Shown here piece by piece: positions 43,425 through 53,632 of a stretch of 64,000 bases of DNA. Below the pieces are notes generated by a model. The model saw only the letters and a list, made by a program, of their open reading frames with translations, was not told the DNA's origin and searched no databases. The first letter of the stretch is position 1, and the number at the start of each line of letters is the position of its first letter. The position numbers and the translations under genes were made by a program. Origin of the DNA: Armillaria gallica (Eukaryota; Basidiomycota; Agaricomycetes; Agaricales; Physalacriaceae); NCBI GenBank assembly GCA_037576215.1, contig JBANDB010000005.1, forward strand, positions 1,240,001-1,304,000, read 5' to 3'.

Positions 43425-45652
43425 ATACCTTCATGGTGTATATTGCTATAAGTCCTCTGTGCATGATTTCATTTTACTCTGCCATTAGCTGTTACCTTAG
43501 GTTCGATGTGAGTTCTCTACATTCGTTCATTAGATGCAGCATTCCCACCAGCCAGCAGTTCACAATTTCTGAGTCAGTCTTCATTCAGTTCAAACCATCA
43601 GACAGTATCCCCAAAATGTTTGCATAGATCACATCACTGGAGTTATTTTCTATTGGCTCTCTCCACTTGAGTTTATAGATAAGTCCTTGGTAACCTTTCA
43701 GGGAGGAAAGGAGTTTAGGCTCAGTTCTCTGCAAGTTCTCTGTCCCCAGTTCATGAGCACCAACTTCTGATTCAGAAGGTCAGTTAGCTACATTTGAGTT
43801 GTGTACTCTTCCACTAACTGTGTTGCACATCTTAATGCATAATGACAATGCAATAGACCGCATTTCCTATTTTGATCTCTCTATCTCTGTTCATACCATC
43901 TATACTGATGATGTGCTTGGTAATGGCAAATAGCAAAAGACTGGTGGGTGGCAATGAACACCAACCAACACTAAACCTCTCTACACTCTACACTATCACC
44001 AATGTATTGAATTCAGGCATTTCGAGTATGATAGAAGCACTCTGCAGACTTAATAATCAAGGTAGGTTGTTCAAAAGACATTTTATTCATTACTAGTGAG
44101 TTTTACAAGTGTACTACTCACACTAGTGGGATGGGTAAGACACAATTGAATGAAATGTGACTTGGCTTGAGCTACTGTACTCACTGAGAATATAACTGCT
44201 TCAAACTATTGGCTCTCTTGGCCCTATAATGTCTTACAAGTGAATAAACATTTGACTAGTCGATTTCTAGGCAGACTAGTGGTGCTCTTGGCCTAAGAAT
44301 AATACTTTAAACTTTGAGAACTCACTTGAACTAACTTTAAAACACTCTTGGCCTTTGCAGGACACAAAAGATTGCTCTAAGACACTTCTATTCACTCAAT
44401 GCTATGGGTAACTTAGTGATTAGCAGCCACTTTGTTGAGGTTAAGCACAAAAGTGTTTAATTGGGGCACTAGATACTGACTAGTAGGTCACAATTGCAGG
44501 GATGGCTTGCCTGAGCTGTGCATGCACCTATTCTACTACTTATATACTGACAAACAAGGTACAATTGAGATATAAATAACTGACTAGAGGGGTATTATTG
44601 ATAAGGATTTCTTGGCTAGTCATGAATAATGGTGAATAATCATGCAATAGTCAGTCTAGAAACAGTTGCTTGCTGACTAGTGAGCCTAGGAGCTCCACTA
44701 GCAGTTGTATTCCATGTCCTGGGCCCAGCGACGCTCCACTAGTGCCAAGGATAAATGACTAGCCCCGCAAGTGTGCCTGTAACAGCTGTCGATCATGATC
44801 ACAGGCACAGCCCAGCTATACTAGTGCCAATCGCAATGGATCTGTATCACACTAGTCAGATCTGCTGCAAGGTTAATGCATTGCTAATTCATTTCTAAGT
44901 CCTGTTTCAAGATTGCTGCATGACTAGTTAACCTGACTTAGGTGTTTATACCCAGATTGGTCCACTAGTGACTTAACTTCACTAGATTTGTGTCCTCTGC
45001 TTCTTGTTTGGTGTGCTAGTTATGTTACTTGTGCACTAGTGGCTGTATTTACTTAGCCCTGTTAGCATTCAAGTCACTAGTATGGCCGGCTGGTAGATTT
45101 AACCCACTAGTGGTATTGCATCTAAGTCCTGGCTCTACTAGTTGCATACTAGTCTAACTATCAGCTCGAAGCCTCAGCTATAGTCCTCTCACTATCACTG
45201 ATGTAGGATAGATCTGCAATAGTATTATTATAAAATCGCAAAATCTAGGTGTGAATGCATAGACGGTGTATTACCGACCATACAGGATGTTACACCCCCT
45301 CATGAACCCTCTGGATGGGAGACTCTTGTGCTCAATTCTGGCAAAGATGTACTTCATGAAAGGATTCATGGTATTCTTTGTTCTACCTGCATGCCTTGGA
45401 GGGACATTAATAGTGTTCTGAAGCCACTGGTGCAGGAGAATGTGAAGAACGATCTTATTCCAGAGTCCATGGTAAAGCCCACTGTACAGAAGAGCATGAT
45501 GAATATCCTGCAGGAGGTATTTCAGATGCATTGCTTATAAGCATGTATATTCACTGATGATGGTACAGGAACTGAATGGGACTGATTCAAGGCAACAGCA
45601 TTTCATTGTGTGCTTTAAATGTCTCCTTGCATTAAGTGAGGCAAGGGATATA
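43425..45652 (+). pseudogene. K4: kinase relic, upstream part plus exons 1-2, split by an LTR
   Basis: 43,428-43,905 matches the K3 upstream region (inverse of 14,190-14,680). After the LTR, 45,279-45,489 matches exon 1 (SGWETLVLNSGKDVLHERI, MPWRDIN, NVKNDLIPESMVKPTV, MMNILQE). A 52-bp GT-AG intron follows to about 45,571, then exon 2 to GCAAGGGATA (45,650). The remaining kinase domain is absent. Most CpG sites of the intact copies are TpG or CpA here. Its 5'-most upstream part is at 15,348-15,406, beyond the 28-kb block. Confidence 0.8.
43909..45273 (-). mobile_element. solo LTR of CTAG-rich family, copy 2, inside K4
   Basis: About 1,365 bp, TG...CA ends decayed to TA at one end (GTATTA). 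Flanking CTGA (43,905-43,908) and CCGA (45,274-45,277) could be a 4-bp target duplication with one change. More CpG loss than copies 1 and 3. Non-coding. Confidence 0.75.
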
Positions 45653-45905
45653 CTGTATGATTTTGACTATTAATTCACATAATGTGTAACAGTATCCCAT
45701 GAAGTGAAGCTCCCAGTAATTCACAATGCATAACAAGCCTTTTTGAGAGGTGGTATCAGTCTAATTTAGGTTTTTTGCAGCCAGCTGGCCCTGGAGACAC
45801 TATATAGCAATTTTGCCCCATATTTTGGTGAATGAAGCTATGAAAATTTCATTATAAAGCATAATATGTAACACACCATGAAGCTACAGTCAAAATCATA
45901 CAGTA
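45651..45905. mobile_element. TA-flanked MITE with perfect 16-bp ends
   Basis: Ends CTGTATGATTTTGACT (45,653-45,668) and AGTCAAAATCATACAG (45,888-45,903) are exactly inverse, with TA on both sides. That fits a Tc1/mariner-type MITE. About 251 bp, non-coding. It marks the point where the K4 relic stops. Confidence 0.85.
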
Positions 45906-45989
45906 TAAAGCTTATACAGCCCACATCAGGGGTAAGGCCTGCTATATTCAACCTCACCAAAGTAGACTAAAACATGTTGAAGAATAATA

Positions 45990-46900
45990 ATTATGAAGAA
46001 ACAAAAGAGTGTAATAGTACCTTTGTCACATGATGCTGAGTCATAAGGGGTGTGACCAATGCCCTCTCCTTGTTCACTTCATTTTCCATGGCCTCTATCA
46101 TCATGTGCATATTTCCCAGAGTGCACTGCAATTCTGCCTTGGTTCTCCCTAGCTCCCTCTTACACCCATCCAGATCAAGGTCTTTATATAATTCCATCAT
46201 GCATTTGACTGCAGCTTCATCCAGGTGACTATTGAATCTCATGCCTGACCTCCTCCCTGTTAAGGCAACCCACTTCAATAGTGTGTCTCTGGGGGGCAGG
46301 GGACTCAGTGACAGCAGTGGACCTGTAAGATCCCTCAAAGTGTTCACTGTCACAGTAGCCCTCTGGGAGGGCCATGGAGCTTCTGGATGTACTGACTTTA
46401 TTGGGGTCAGATTGGGTTTATTGGGTAGATGTTGTCCTTGTTTAAACTTTTTATAAACTGGCTTCACAAAAATGGCACTTGCAGTTGTCAATACCACCAC
46501 CTCTGCCTTTTGGGTCTGGAGGGAGTGTCATGATTTGGGGGTGGACATAGGTTTATGGCCCACATTGTCATCCCATTCAGCATCTTCAATTCCATCCAAG
46601 TCATGCCTTTGTCAACTACAGTTCTGGCCAGGAGATTCTGAAGCTCATTTCCTTTTATGAGGCTTGTTGAGCAGATCATTCTTACCACTGACACAATGTT
46701 TTGCTTGTAGATGACACTCTCAGCACTTAGACTGGTCTGATGTGTTGGGCCATTGGCAAGCAATCTTTGTTCCACAAGTCTTACACTGGAGGGACCTCAG
46801 CATGTGGCTGACACATGTATCAAAAAGACATACTGGGTCATTGGCCTCTGTTGGTATTAAATCCCAATCCAAGATGTCAACTTTGCATACCCTCATCTGG
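45990..46900 (-). pseudogene. gene relic with Cys-rich finger-like segment
   Basis: Read right to left. About 46,850-46,690: CVSHMLRSLQCKTCGTKIAC and a further Cys pair, then NDLLNKPHKRK; this looks like the Cys-rich/basic segment of uncharacterised basidiomycete proteins. Then 46,500-45,991 is a 169-codon frame with a proline-rich part and a helical end (GCKRELGRTKAELQCTLGNM). Stops separate the parts. Function unknown; DNA binding is only a guess. Confidence 0.4.
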
Positions 46901-47567
46901 TTGAGTGATCTGGAATGACCTCAATGCACATTTAGGAATACCAGCTGACACCAGACACCTAGGCTAATCCTAAGCACTGCTTTGTTCTGTATAGTGGTCC
47001 CCATCCCAGTGATGATGTCCTTGAGCTCTGTCAATGATTCCACTCTGGGATCATCCAGAACTGGCAGGTGAGATTTTAAATATGATAGTTAGGTTATAAT
47101 CACCTGAATCATTAATCGCAAACCTTGGTCCACAAGAAATTTTCATCTTTTGGTTTCTGATCAATGTTAGGCTTCTGTAGTCACTGTCCAGTTCTGGTCT
47201 TCGCTAACACAAGCAGGCTGAACTCATGGTCAGCACTATGGATTTCAGTCTTTCTGAGCTTCTCTTTATGGTTGCTTGAGAATGTGTGGCCTGACAATGG
47301 TCAATACACTGGAAACCTCAAAAGCAGTGAGGCTACTCACAGGCATGCCTACATTTGTTGAGGATGTCTTCAGTTTGTTTGCTGTTGTCTCCCCCAGTAC
47401 ACTAGGAGTCAGCAACATCATTTCTCCAGGCTCTGGGCTAGGGGAGCTCACTGGAATTTCCTAGAGAGCCTTCCCTCACAAGACACAGCTATCTGGGAAG
47501 TTCTGCAACACATCATTAATGGTGTTCTGAACAGCACTGTCAGAGTATGCAATCTGACTATGGCAAG
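46901..47567. other. spacer
   Basis: Short frames overlap on both strands (47,164-47,464). I see no supported gene. Confidence 0.3.
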
Positions 47568-47828
47568 TCAATGCACCTGTGCTTTAATGACTTTCCACCA
47601 CTGCAGACCTGACCTATCCATGTTGAGCATGATCTGAGAATCCATGTAGGCTATGAGAGCTTGGTTTATCACTTCGAATTGGTCCTCTGTGTTCTCTGGT
47701 GTTTGTGCCACTCTGAGCATAAGAGACTTCAGACCAACAACCTTGAAGACAGTATTGGATGGATGTGAGGATTCAATTGGCTTTGTAAGTGGTATCATGA
47801 TGGTTAAGGAGCAACAAGTACCAATCAA
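47568..47828 (-). CDS. unassigned fragment, possibly 5' part of the same relic
   Basis: An 86-codon frame, FKVVGLKSLMLRVAQTPENT then EDQFEVINQALIAYMDSQIM, helical. It lies upstream of, and on the same strand as, 45,990-46,900, so it could be its first exon. No domain recognised. Confidence 0.3.
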   Translation of the reverse strand: MIGTCCSLTIMIPLTKPIESSHPSNTVFKVVGLKSLMLRVAQTPENTEDQFEVINQALIAYMDSQIMLNMDRSGLQWWKVIKAQVH

Positions 47829-48574
47829 AAAATTTGACAGATGCCTTCCTTATATAGCACAGGACCCCTAATTACTATGTAAGGTCTCAATGGATTATCT
47901 ATGCTGTAGCCATGATCCTAAATCCCTTGGGAACAACACAGTGCCTGGACCAACATCAATATGAATCCCATTGTATGACATTGGACCTACTGGAAGTTAT
48001 GCTGGAAGTCTTCCATAAGAACAACATCACCCTGAGGCCAGAAACAGTTTAGGCATGCATGAGAAGGTTGTTAGGTTGAGCTCACATGTCTAATATTCAG
48101 AGACAAGAAAGGCTTTTGCTTGATTTTGGATGACTCTTTGCACTGAAACTTCATCAATGCATCAGAACCCAATGACAACCTGACCATTGAAAGGTGCTGA
48201 GCACCTATATAGATGCAACATGCTACACACAACACACTACACAAAACACTCAGTAATTGTGGTTTGAAGGGAGGTATATTATACCAGGTTACAATGCTTT
48301 GTACTGTAGTTCACAAGTTCCCAGTGCAATGAATATGATTTGTATAAAGAATATATTGCAGTTTTCACTCTAAGCTTGACATGTCACTGAACACAAACTT
48401 AAACTGATACAGAATAACTGCCTGGTGCAGGTTCTGAACTTGTGCTGGCTGCCTGGTGCAGTTTCAATACTGATACTTTGTGCCTGGTTGCAACTTAAAA
48501 CACACTGACTGGTTCTGAACTGTTTCTTGGGTCTGTCTTTCTGTTTCTAGCTTATACTACTTGCTTGCTTTACT
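47829..48574. other. spacer
   Basis: Nothing recognised apart from a run of TGCCTGGTGCAGTT and TGCCTGGTTGCAACTT-like blocks at 48,420-48,500, a weak degenerate repeat. Confidence 0.3.
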
Positions 48575-48965
48575 CACTGCTGGGGCTTGCCAGTGTTTTT
48601 GCCTCAAAGACTGCTAGTAAACACCATACAGTGAAAATGTAATGAAATACCATTGGTTTTACCTTCAATCTTTAATTCCATGTTTCTGCCAGTATTTTTC
48701 TCATGAAACGCTCAAATAAGGACATATTGTCATTAGATCAGTCTTTTTCATCACATGTTTATATGACCAGATATATATGGTTTTCACTTGCTTTGTTTCC
48801 AGGCATGTTTTAAAGAGTCTTTGTATGCATAAATATGGAATAAAACATGCCATGTTTTATGATGGGTGTTCATTGAGGTGTTTCTTTGAAGAAACATCTT
48901 AAGAAACAATAAAGGAAACACCAAGACAGAGACTGGCTGTGTTTCAGAAAGTTTCTTTATATATA
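48575..48965. mobile_element. one-ended CACTG element, related to 42,743-43,424
   Basis: Starts CACTGCTGGGGC (48,575) followed by TTGCCAGTGTTTTTGCCTC and AGTAAACACC, a diverged form of the foldback element. Inner blocks TGTTTCTTTGAAGAAACA and GCCATGTTTTAT recur. No second CACTG end is seen; the right limit is approximate. Confidence 0.5.
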
Positions 48966-50235
48966 ACACCCCTGAGTTCCTCGATGACACATAAATGATT
49001 CCTTTGCAACATGAAAGAGACTTGACAGTGACATGCAAGAGACTTAACAGCAATACACAAATGATGCAGCCAGCGCTTGCCAGTGATGTGCCCATAAGTG
49101 GACCCCAGACATGCCTTCCACCCTCGCCACTCACAAGATTGTGACTCACTGAAGTGGTGGTCAACTCCCTGATGAGTTCAACATGCAACAATACCTTTAT
49201 TTGCTTCAAAAGTCCTGACCCTGCAAACTCTTATATAGAATATGAGCCCAGCTTTTGGCAAGGTATTAAAAGATGCATACATTTGAAGACAAAGTACATA
49301 GAATATTGGAGCTGCATTCTTTTACATCCTGATTTCATTTCATTGTGTATGTTGTTTATGAACTTGGCTGTAGTATATACATTCATCAGCATCATATGGA
49401 TGGTCTGAACAATTGGATAAGTCATCTGTAATATACCCAGCTCAAGTAATGTTTCTTATACAATGCATGCATGAAACTCTTCCACCAGATCAGCAAGTGT
49501 AACTACATATGAGCACTGATGAGCCTCCAGGCTCTGTATGCTCAGAATTCACAGATTTATCTATTCATCACCCAATACCTTCAAAACAACACCATTATAA
49601 TCCTCACACACTCCATAACACTGCCAACTCTCAATAATACCATGGATTTTTGCAGTATAAGCCACAAACATTCAGATACAGTCCCAAAACCATGACATCC
49701 ACTCCTCATGCACTCCGTTATCCTTCCCAGCTCGCCTCACATCACAATTACTGTATCCCATCATGGCAAGGCACCTTTGATCGACAATCATCCTAAAACA
49801 GGGTTGCTACATCACTCAGAAGCATCTGGTTGATGTGCTCATCAATCATTTAATGAAATGACATGATTGATGCAAGTACCCTCCCAGCTATGATAATTAC
49901 AGCTACGGCAACTATAGACTGTATTTACTAAGGCTGTTACAGTGCCAAGACTTCAAATTATCGTTGCCCCATGCATACACCTCAGCACGGCAACTGCAGC
50001 TCAATAATCTGCAGCTACACAGCACCTCATGATCCACTCCTTGCTCAATAAAACCACATGGTTCACATCCATACATGGCAATGTTGAGGACTTGCTGTTA
50101 CTTTAGAACCACAGATACCATATGTTTACTATGGCTATTACAAAAGCCAAGGACTTACAGCCTTACTAAGGCTCCGAAGAATATTCTATTATAAAATTGT
50201 ACTTGTAGTATAAAAACTAGGTAGAAACCGCATTT
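48966..50235. other. spacer
   Basis: No gene supported. Frames at 48,784-49,209 (minus) and 49,154-49,408 (plus) have no motif. Confidence 0.3.
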
Positions 50236-50595
50236 TTGGAGGGAGTTCTTACCCAGTTGATGAGGCTACGGCATTACCAGTCAGCTACGGTTACTCCAAG
50301 TTATTCCCCACCGCTTGCTTTACTCTTTAAACATTGTTGGTTGCACCAATACATGAAATCTTGCGTCAATAACTTGCTTTTGTCTTTTAATGCCACAACA
50401 TCACTTCACTTTCACCACATAGGATTGTTTCATTGCTTTCACCTTCCACATCACCATTGTTTTCATCACCCAGTTCAGTATTGCCTCTGTGTAGGCCCAG
50501 TTCAGCTCCATAGGATCACCCTCGTCTTTATCATTGTTTGGAGTTGCTGTGCATCTATTGCTGCAGCACCCCACTCAGCACCTCAGTTGCTATGA
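50236..50595 (+). other. open frame without recognised motif
   Basis: A 119-codon frame rich in His, Leu and Cys (HHIGLFHCFHLPHHHCFHH). The composition suggests low-complexity DNA (CATCAC runs) rather than a selected protein. Confidence 0.2.
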
Positions 50596-50730
50596 TTTCT
50601 ACCAGTTTCTTGCAGTCTCCATACGTTTATTGCTATTGTTTCGACTCACAATATTAGGTACACCCCAAGCCACGATTACTAGGCTATTTCGACGTCTTCT
50701 AGTCCATTGCCATCACAATGATATCTAGCG

Positions 50731-50950
50731 TGTTGCTACGATTTCTAGAGCATTGCTACAATTACCAGTCCTTCCACATGATTTCTCGTCCTCCCCAGCG
50801 ATTTCTATTGCATTGCTACATTTTCCAGTCTCTCCCCATGTTTTCTTGACCGTTGCTACGATTTATAGCACATTGCTACAATTTCTAAACCCATTTTCAT
50901 GGTCTCTAGACCATTTTTGCAGTTTCTATTCCAGTTTCTTGGTATTCAAG
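50731..50950 (+). repeat. degenerate 20-bp tandem repeat, about 11 units
   Basis: Cut into 20-bp steps from 50,731, most units take the form NNTTGCTACGATTTCTAGNC, for example TGTTGCTACGATTTCTAGAG, CATTGCTACAATTACCAGTC, CGTTGCTACGATTTATAGCA and CATTGCTACAATTTCTAAAC. The register holds without a slip for about 220 bp though the units are well diverged. Similar pieces occur just upstream (50,590-50,720). Non-coding or coding role unknown. Confidence 0.7.
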
Positions 50951-51146
50951 TCATACCAGATTCCATTCCATCTCGTTTATCGAGATCCTTCCTGGCTTAC
51001 AGCCAACATCTATTAGTACTCCTTGACCAAGAGTACTACTTCACAGACTTAAAGTTGCAGTGTATCTTGTGTTATTGAGGAATTGACTGCATGGAGGTGC
51101 ACCGAACCACTCGCACACACATTTCCTTGATTGCTGTGTTGCTACG

Positions 51147-51737
51147 TTAATTGCCTAAGCTCTCTCCAAGTTTTGGGTGTTGCCGTTGCCACAGAAGTCT
51201 AAGGCCCATCAGTGCTGTCTCTTGTTCTGAAAGATTAAAGTTAATGCATATTTTGATCCCTATATTGTGAATTTCCTTGCCTTGGTAGTAGAACACAGCA
51301 GCAGTATGCATGGCAGATGTGAAATGGAAGGGTGTGGTGGAGGATTTGGAAGCCACTGCACCTGTACCAGGCTGGGGAATGTCAGAGAGGGATGGCATGT
51401 GGGGTGTAAACATGTTGTTGTTATTTAGATTATAGATGTAACTGCTGTGGACTATTAGACATGGACTTCATCTGTGGTGGCAAAGGGGAACATTGACATT
51501 GTAGACAGGGCTCATCATGCTAGGGCTGCAGGCCAAGGCCTCCTGCCTCTGAGACTGATGGCCAGGTCCATGAGCAAGCCACATAGCCCCTGACAGGAGC
51601 AAGGCTGGCATGGGGAGCAGTGGAGTGGTGCTCAGGAAGAGGTGTCTGGACTCAGATGCATCATTATAACTGTGTCCTACAAGACTGTTTGGAATGGTCA
51701 AGACCAGAGTGAAAACATGACACATTTGACATAGCAT
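51147..51737 (-). CDS. two unassigned minus-strand frames
   Basis: Frames 51,737-51,468 and 51,413-51,147 lie on one strand with a 54-bp gap that could be an intron. Pieces: SHRHLFLS-like and ALLLSGAMWLAHGPG in the first; MPSLSDIPQPGTGAVASK and LMGLRLLWQRQHPKLGES in the second. No domain recognised; it may be a relic. Confidence 0.3.
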
Positions 51738-53299
51738 GATGGTGGCTGATAATGCTGCCAGTATCGCTGGTCATAAGCTGCCAGTCAATACATTGCATAC
51801 AGCTGTCTAAGTGGGACACAACAATGAGAGCAGTTGTTGCAGCAGTCTAGATAGAAGTAGAAGTAGCTACAGGCTGATAAAGCAGCATAGTAGAATGTGA
51901 AGTATTGCCTGTATCACCTTGAGTAGCAGTAGTAGCAACCTGGGTGGTTTGTTGCTGCTGTGTCTGTGTGATTCCAGCATTGTCAACTATGAACAATACT
52001 TCTGGCAAGTCACTAAATCCTGATGAGCTTGTGTTGAGACAATTAAGGGCATCCTTAGCAGAACTGCAATTTCTTTGCAGTCTTTGCTAAAGACCTTGTT
52101 GATGTGTGCTTTAGAGAAATTTGAGTCGCTGTCAAGGGTGATGATAGTAACAGATCAAGAAATGTAGGCAATGTGGTAGTTCAGATGCTCATGATCAAGT
52201 TCATAGACTGGAGGAACATTTAATCTCACACTTCAGCATGAGGACTGGATCCCAGGTGCACCCATGGGCAACATACTTTATACAGTGCTATGCTTCTCTA
52301 GAGGGACACAAAACAGGATGGAGTCAACACCATATATCTTTCCGTCAAGCCATGAGTGCCATCAATGGTCTTGACAATCCTTTGCACAATGTGATTAGCA
52401 AAAGATGCAGATGCCCCAACTCAACAATGTACCCCAAACCCAATCATACCCCATGCAGGCTCCTCATCCAATTGCAATCCCAGTCCATGGCAGAGTGACC
52501 ACAATTTCAAGATGCTCGCTAGCTGTGAGGCCGATGGGCAAGGTTCAAAGCATGGTCAATGAATCTTCCTCGCATCACACAGCAGCTAAGCTTCTAAACT
52601 TATGTGCAACAGCTTGCAGCACCTTCATTGTTCCATGCGTCTTGGATGCCAGAACAGGATACATAGTGATGAAACAAAGTTGGAGCTGCCCTCAGAGCAT
52701 TTTAACCTCCCCTCCTTCAGCCTGCCTTTGCATAATATAAGGGTGAGAAATCATTGGAGGAGAAGCGACTCAACTGCCATTGTAGGAGTGAGATTGAGAG
52801 AGCTGAATACATATCAAGGAGAGGTGATGTCTTCGGATGGATATTAGGGTGTGCAGGCCCAAGCTTACATATATACAAGTGGGAGGGGTGAGATATGGTG
52901 ATTCTGGGTCAATGACTTTGAAAAGAAGGGAGGACACAGATTGAATCAAGTGGATCACATAAGCAGTGCAGCATTGCTGCCGTCTGAGAGTTGGAAGGAT
53001 CAGTCCGATCCATGAGCAGAGCAGAGGTTCCCAAACACCCTTGCAAGCTTGAAGATACTTGATGGGGACAGGGGAACACCCAAAGCTAGACTCTGAATGT
53101 ATACAAGTTTGACTGGAGAAGAGGAGGTAAAATTGCTGGGTGAGTCCTCAGTGACTTCTAAATCTGGATGGACTCTAGTTCGAATCCCAGACATGACCAC
53201 TCCCTGAAGAGATACACAACAGGTAAACAGATGCTGACTTGCTATACAAAAAAATCCAAATCAGTAAAAGCATGATCAGGTAATAACGGTGGACTAACG
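51738..53299. other. spacer with weak frames
   Basis: Frames at 52,238-52,498, 52,405-52,740 and 53,000-53,200 show no motif. The stretch 53,167-53,190 (GTTCGAATCC) fits a Pol III B box, but no tRNA fold is convincing. Confidence 0.3.
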
Positions 53300-53632
53300 A
53301 TGATTCATTATGAGGTCATCATGTTTGCAGCAGTCTTTGTTGTGCAGCCTTGTTCACATGGATCATGTTCTGGTGTCCATACAGCAAGTATTTGTACCAG
53401 AAACACTGTGATTGGTCTTTTTCAGCATAAGCAAAATGAATATGATCCTGTACTGCTTTTTCCAGGGGTGGAACTGCCTTTCATATCAGTATGGAATCCA
53501 ATGAGATCTTTACTGGTCACATTTGAGTTGCAAAATATCAAGAGAAAGGATCTTGGTGTTCATCAGAGAGTAGGGACAGAACATGCTGATGACGAGTTGG
53601 CCAAAGTTGAGGAGAACAGTGTCGATGTATAG
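53300..53632 (+). CDS. unassigned 110-codon frame
   Basis: Contains HKQNEYDPVLLFPGVELPFI and SVWNPMRSLLVTFELQNIKR, and ends in a Glu/Asp-rich tail and TAG. It has balanced composition, unlike the shadows nearby, but no known domain. Possibly an exon. Confidence 0.3.
   Translation: MIHYEVIMFAAVFVVQPCSHGSCSGVHTASICTRNTVIGLFQHKQNEYDPVLLFPGVELPFISVWNPMRSLLVTFELQNIKRKDLGVHQRVGTEHADDELAKVEENSVDV

Noticed and set aside
50236..50595. 119-codon His/Leu-rich frame as a gene
   Set aside because: Composition follows CAT/CAC-rich DNA beside a tandem repeat; no start context or domain.
53165..53195. GTTCGAATCCCAG as a tRNA gene
   Set aside because: No matching T-stem, anticodon arm or acceptor stem found; only a B-box-like word.
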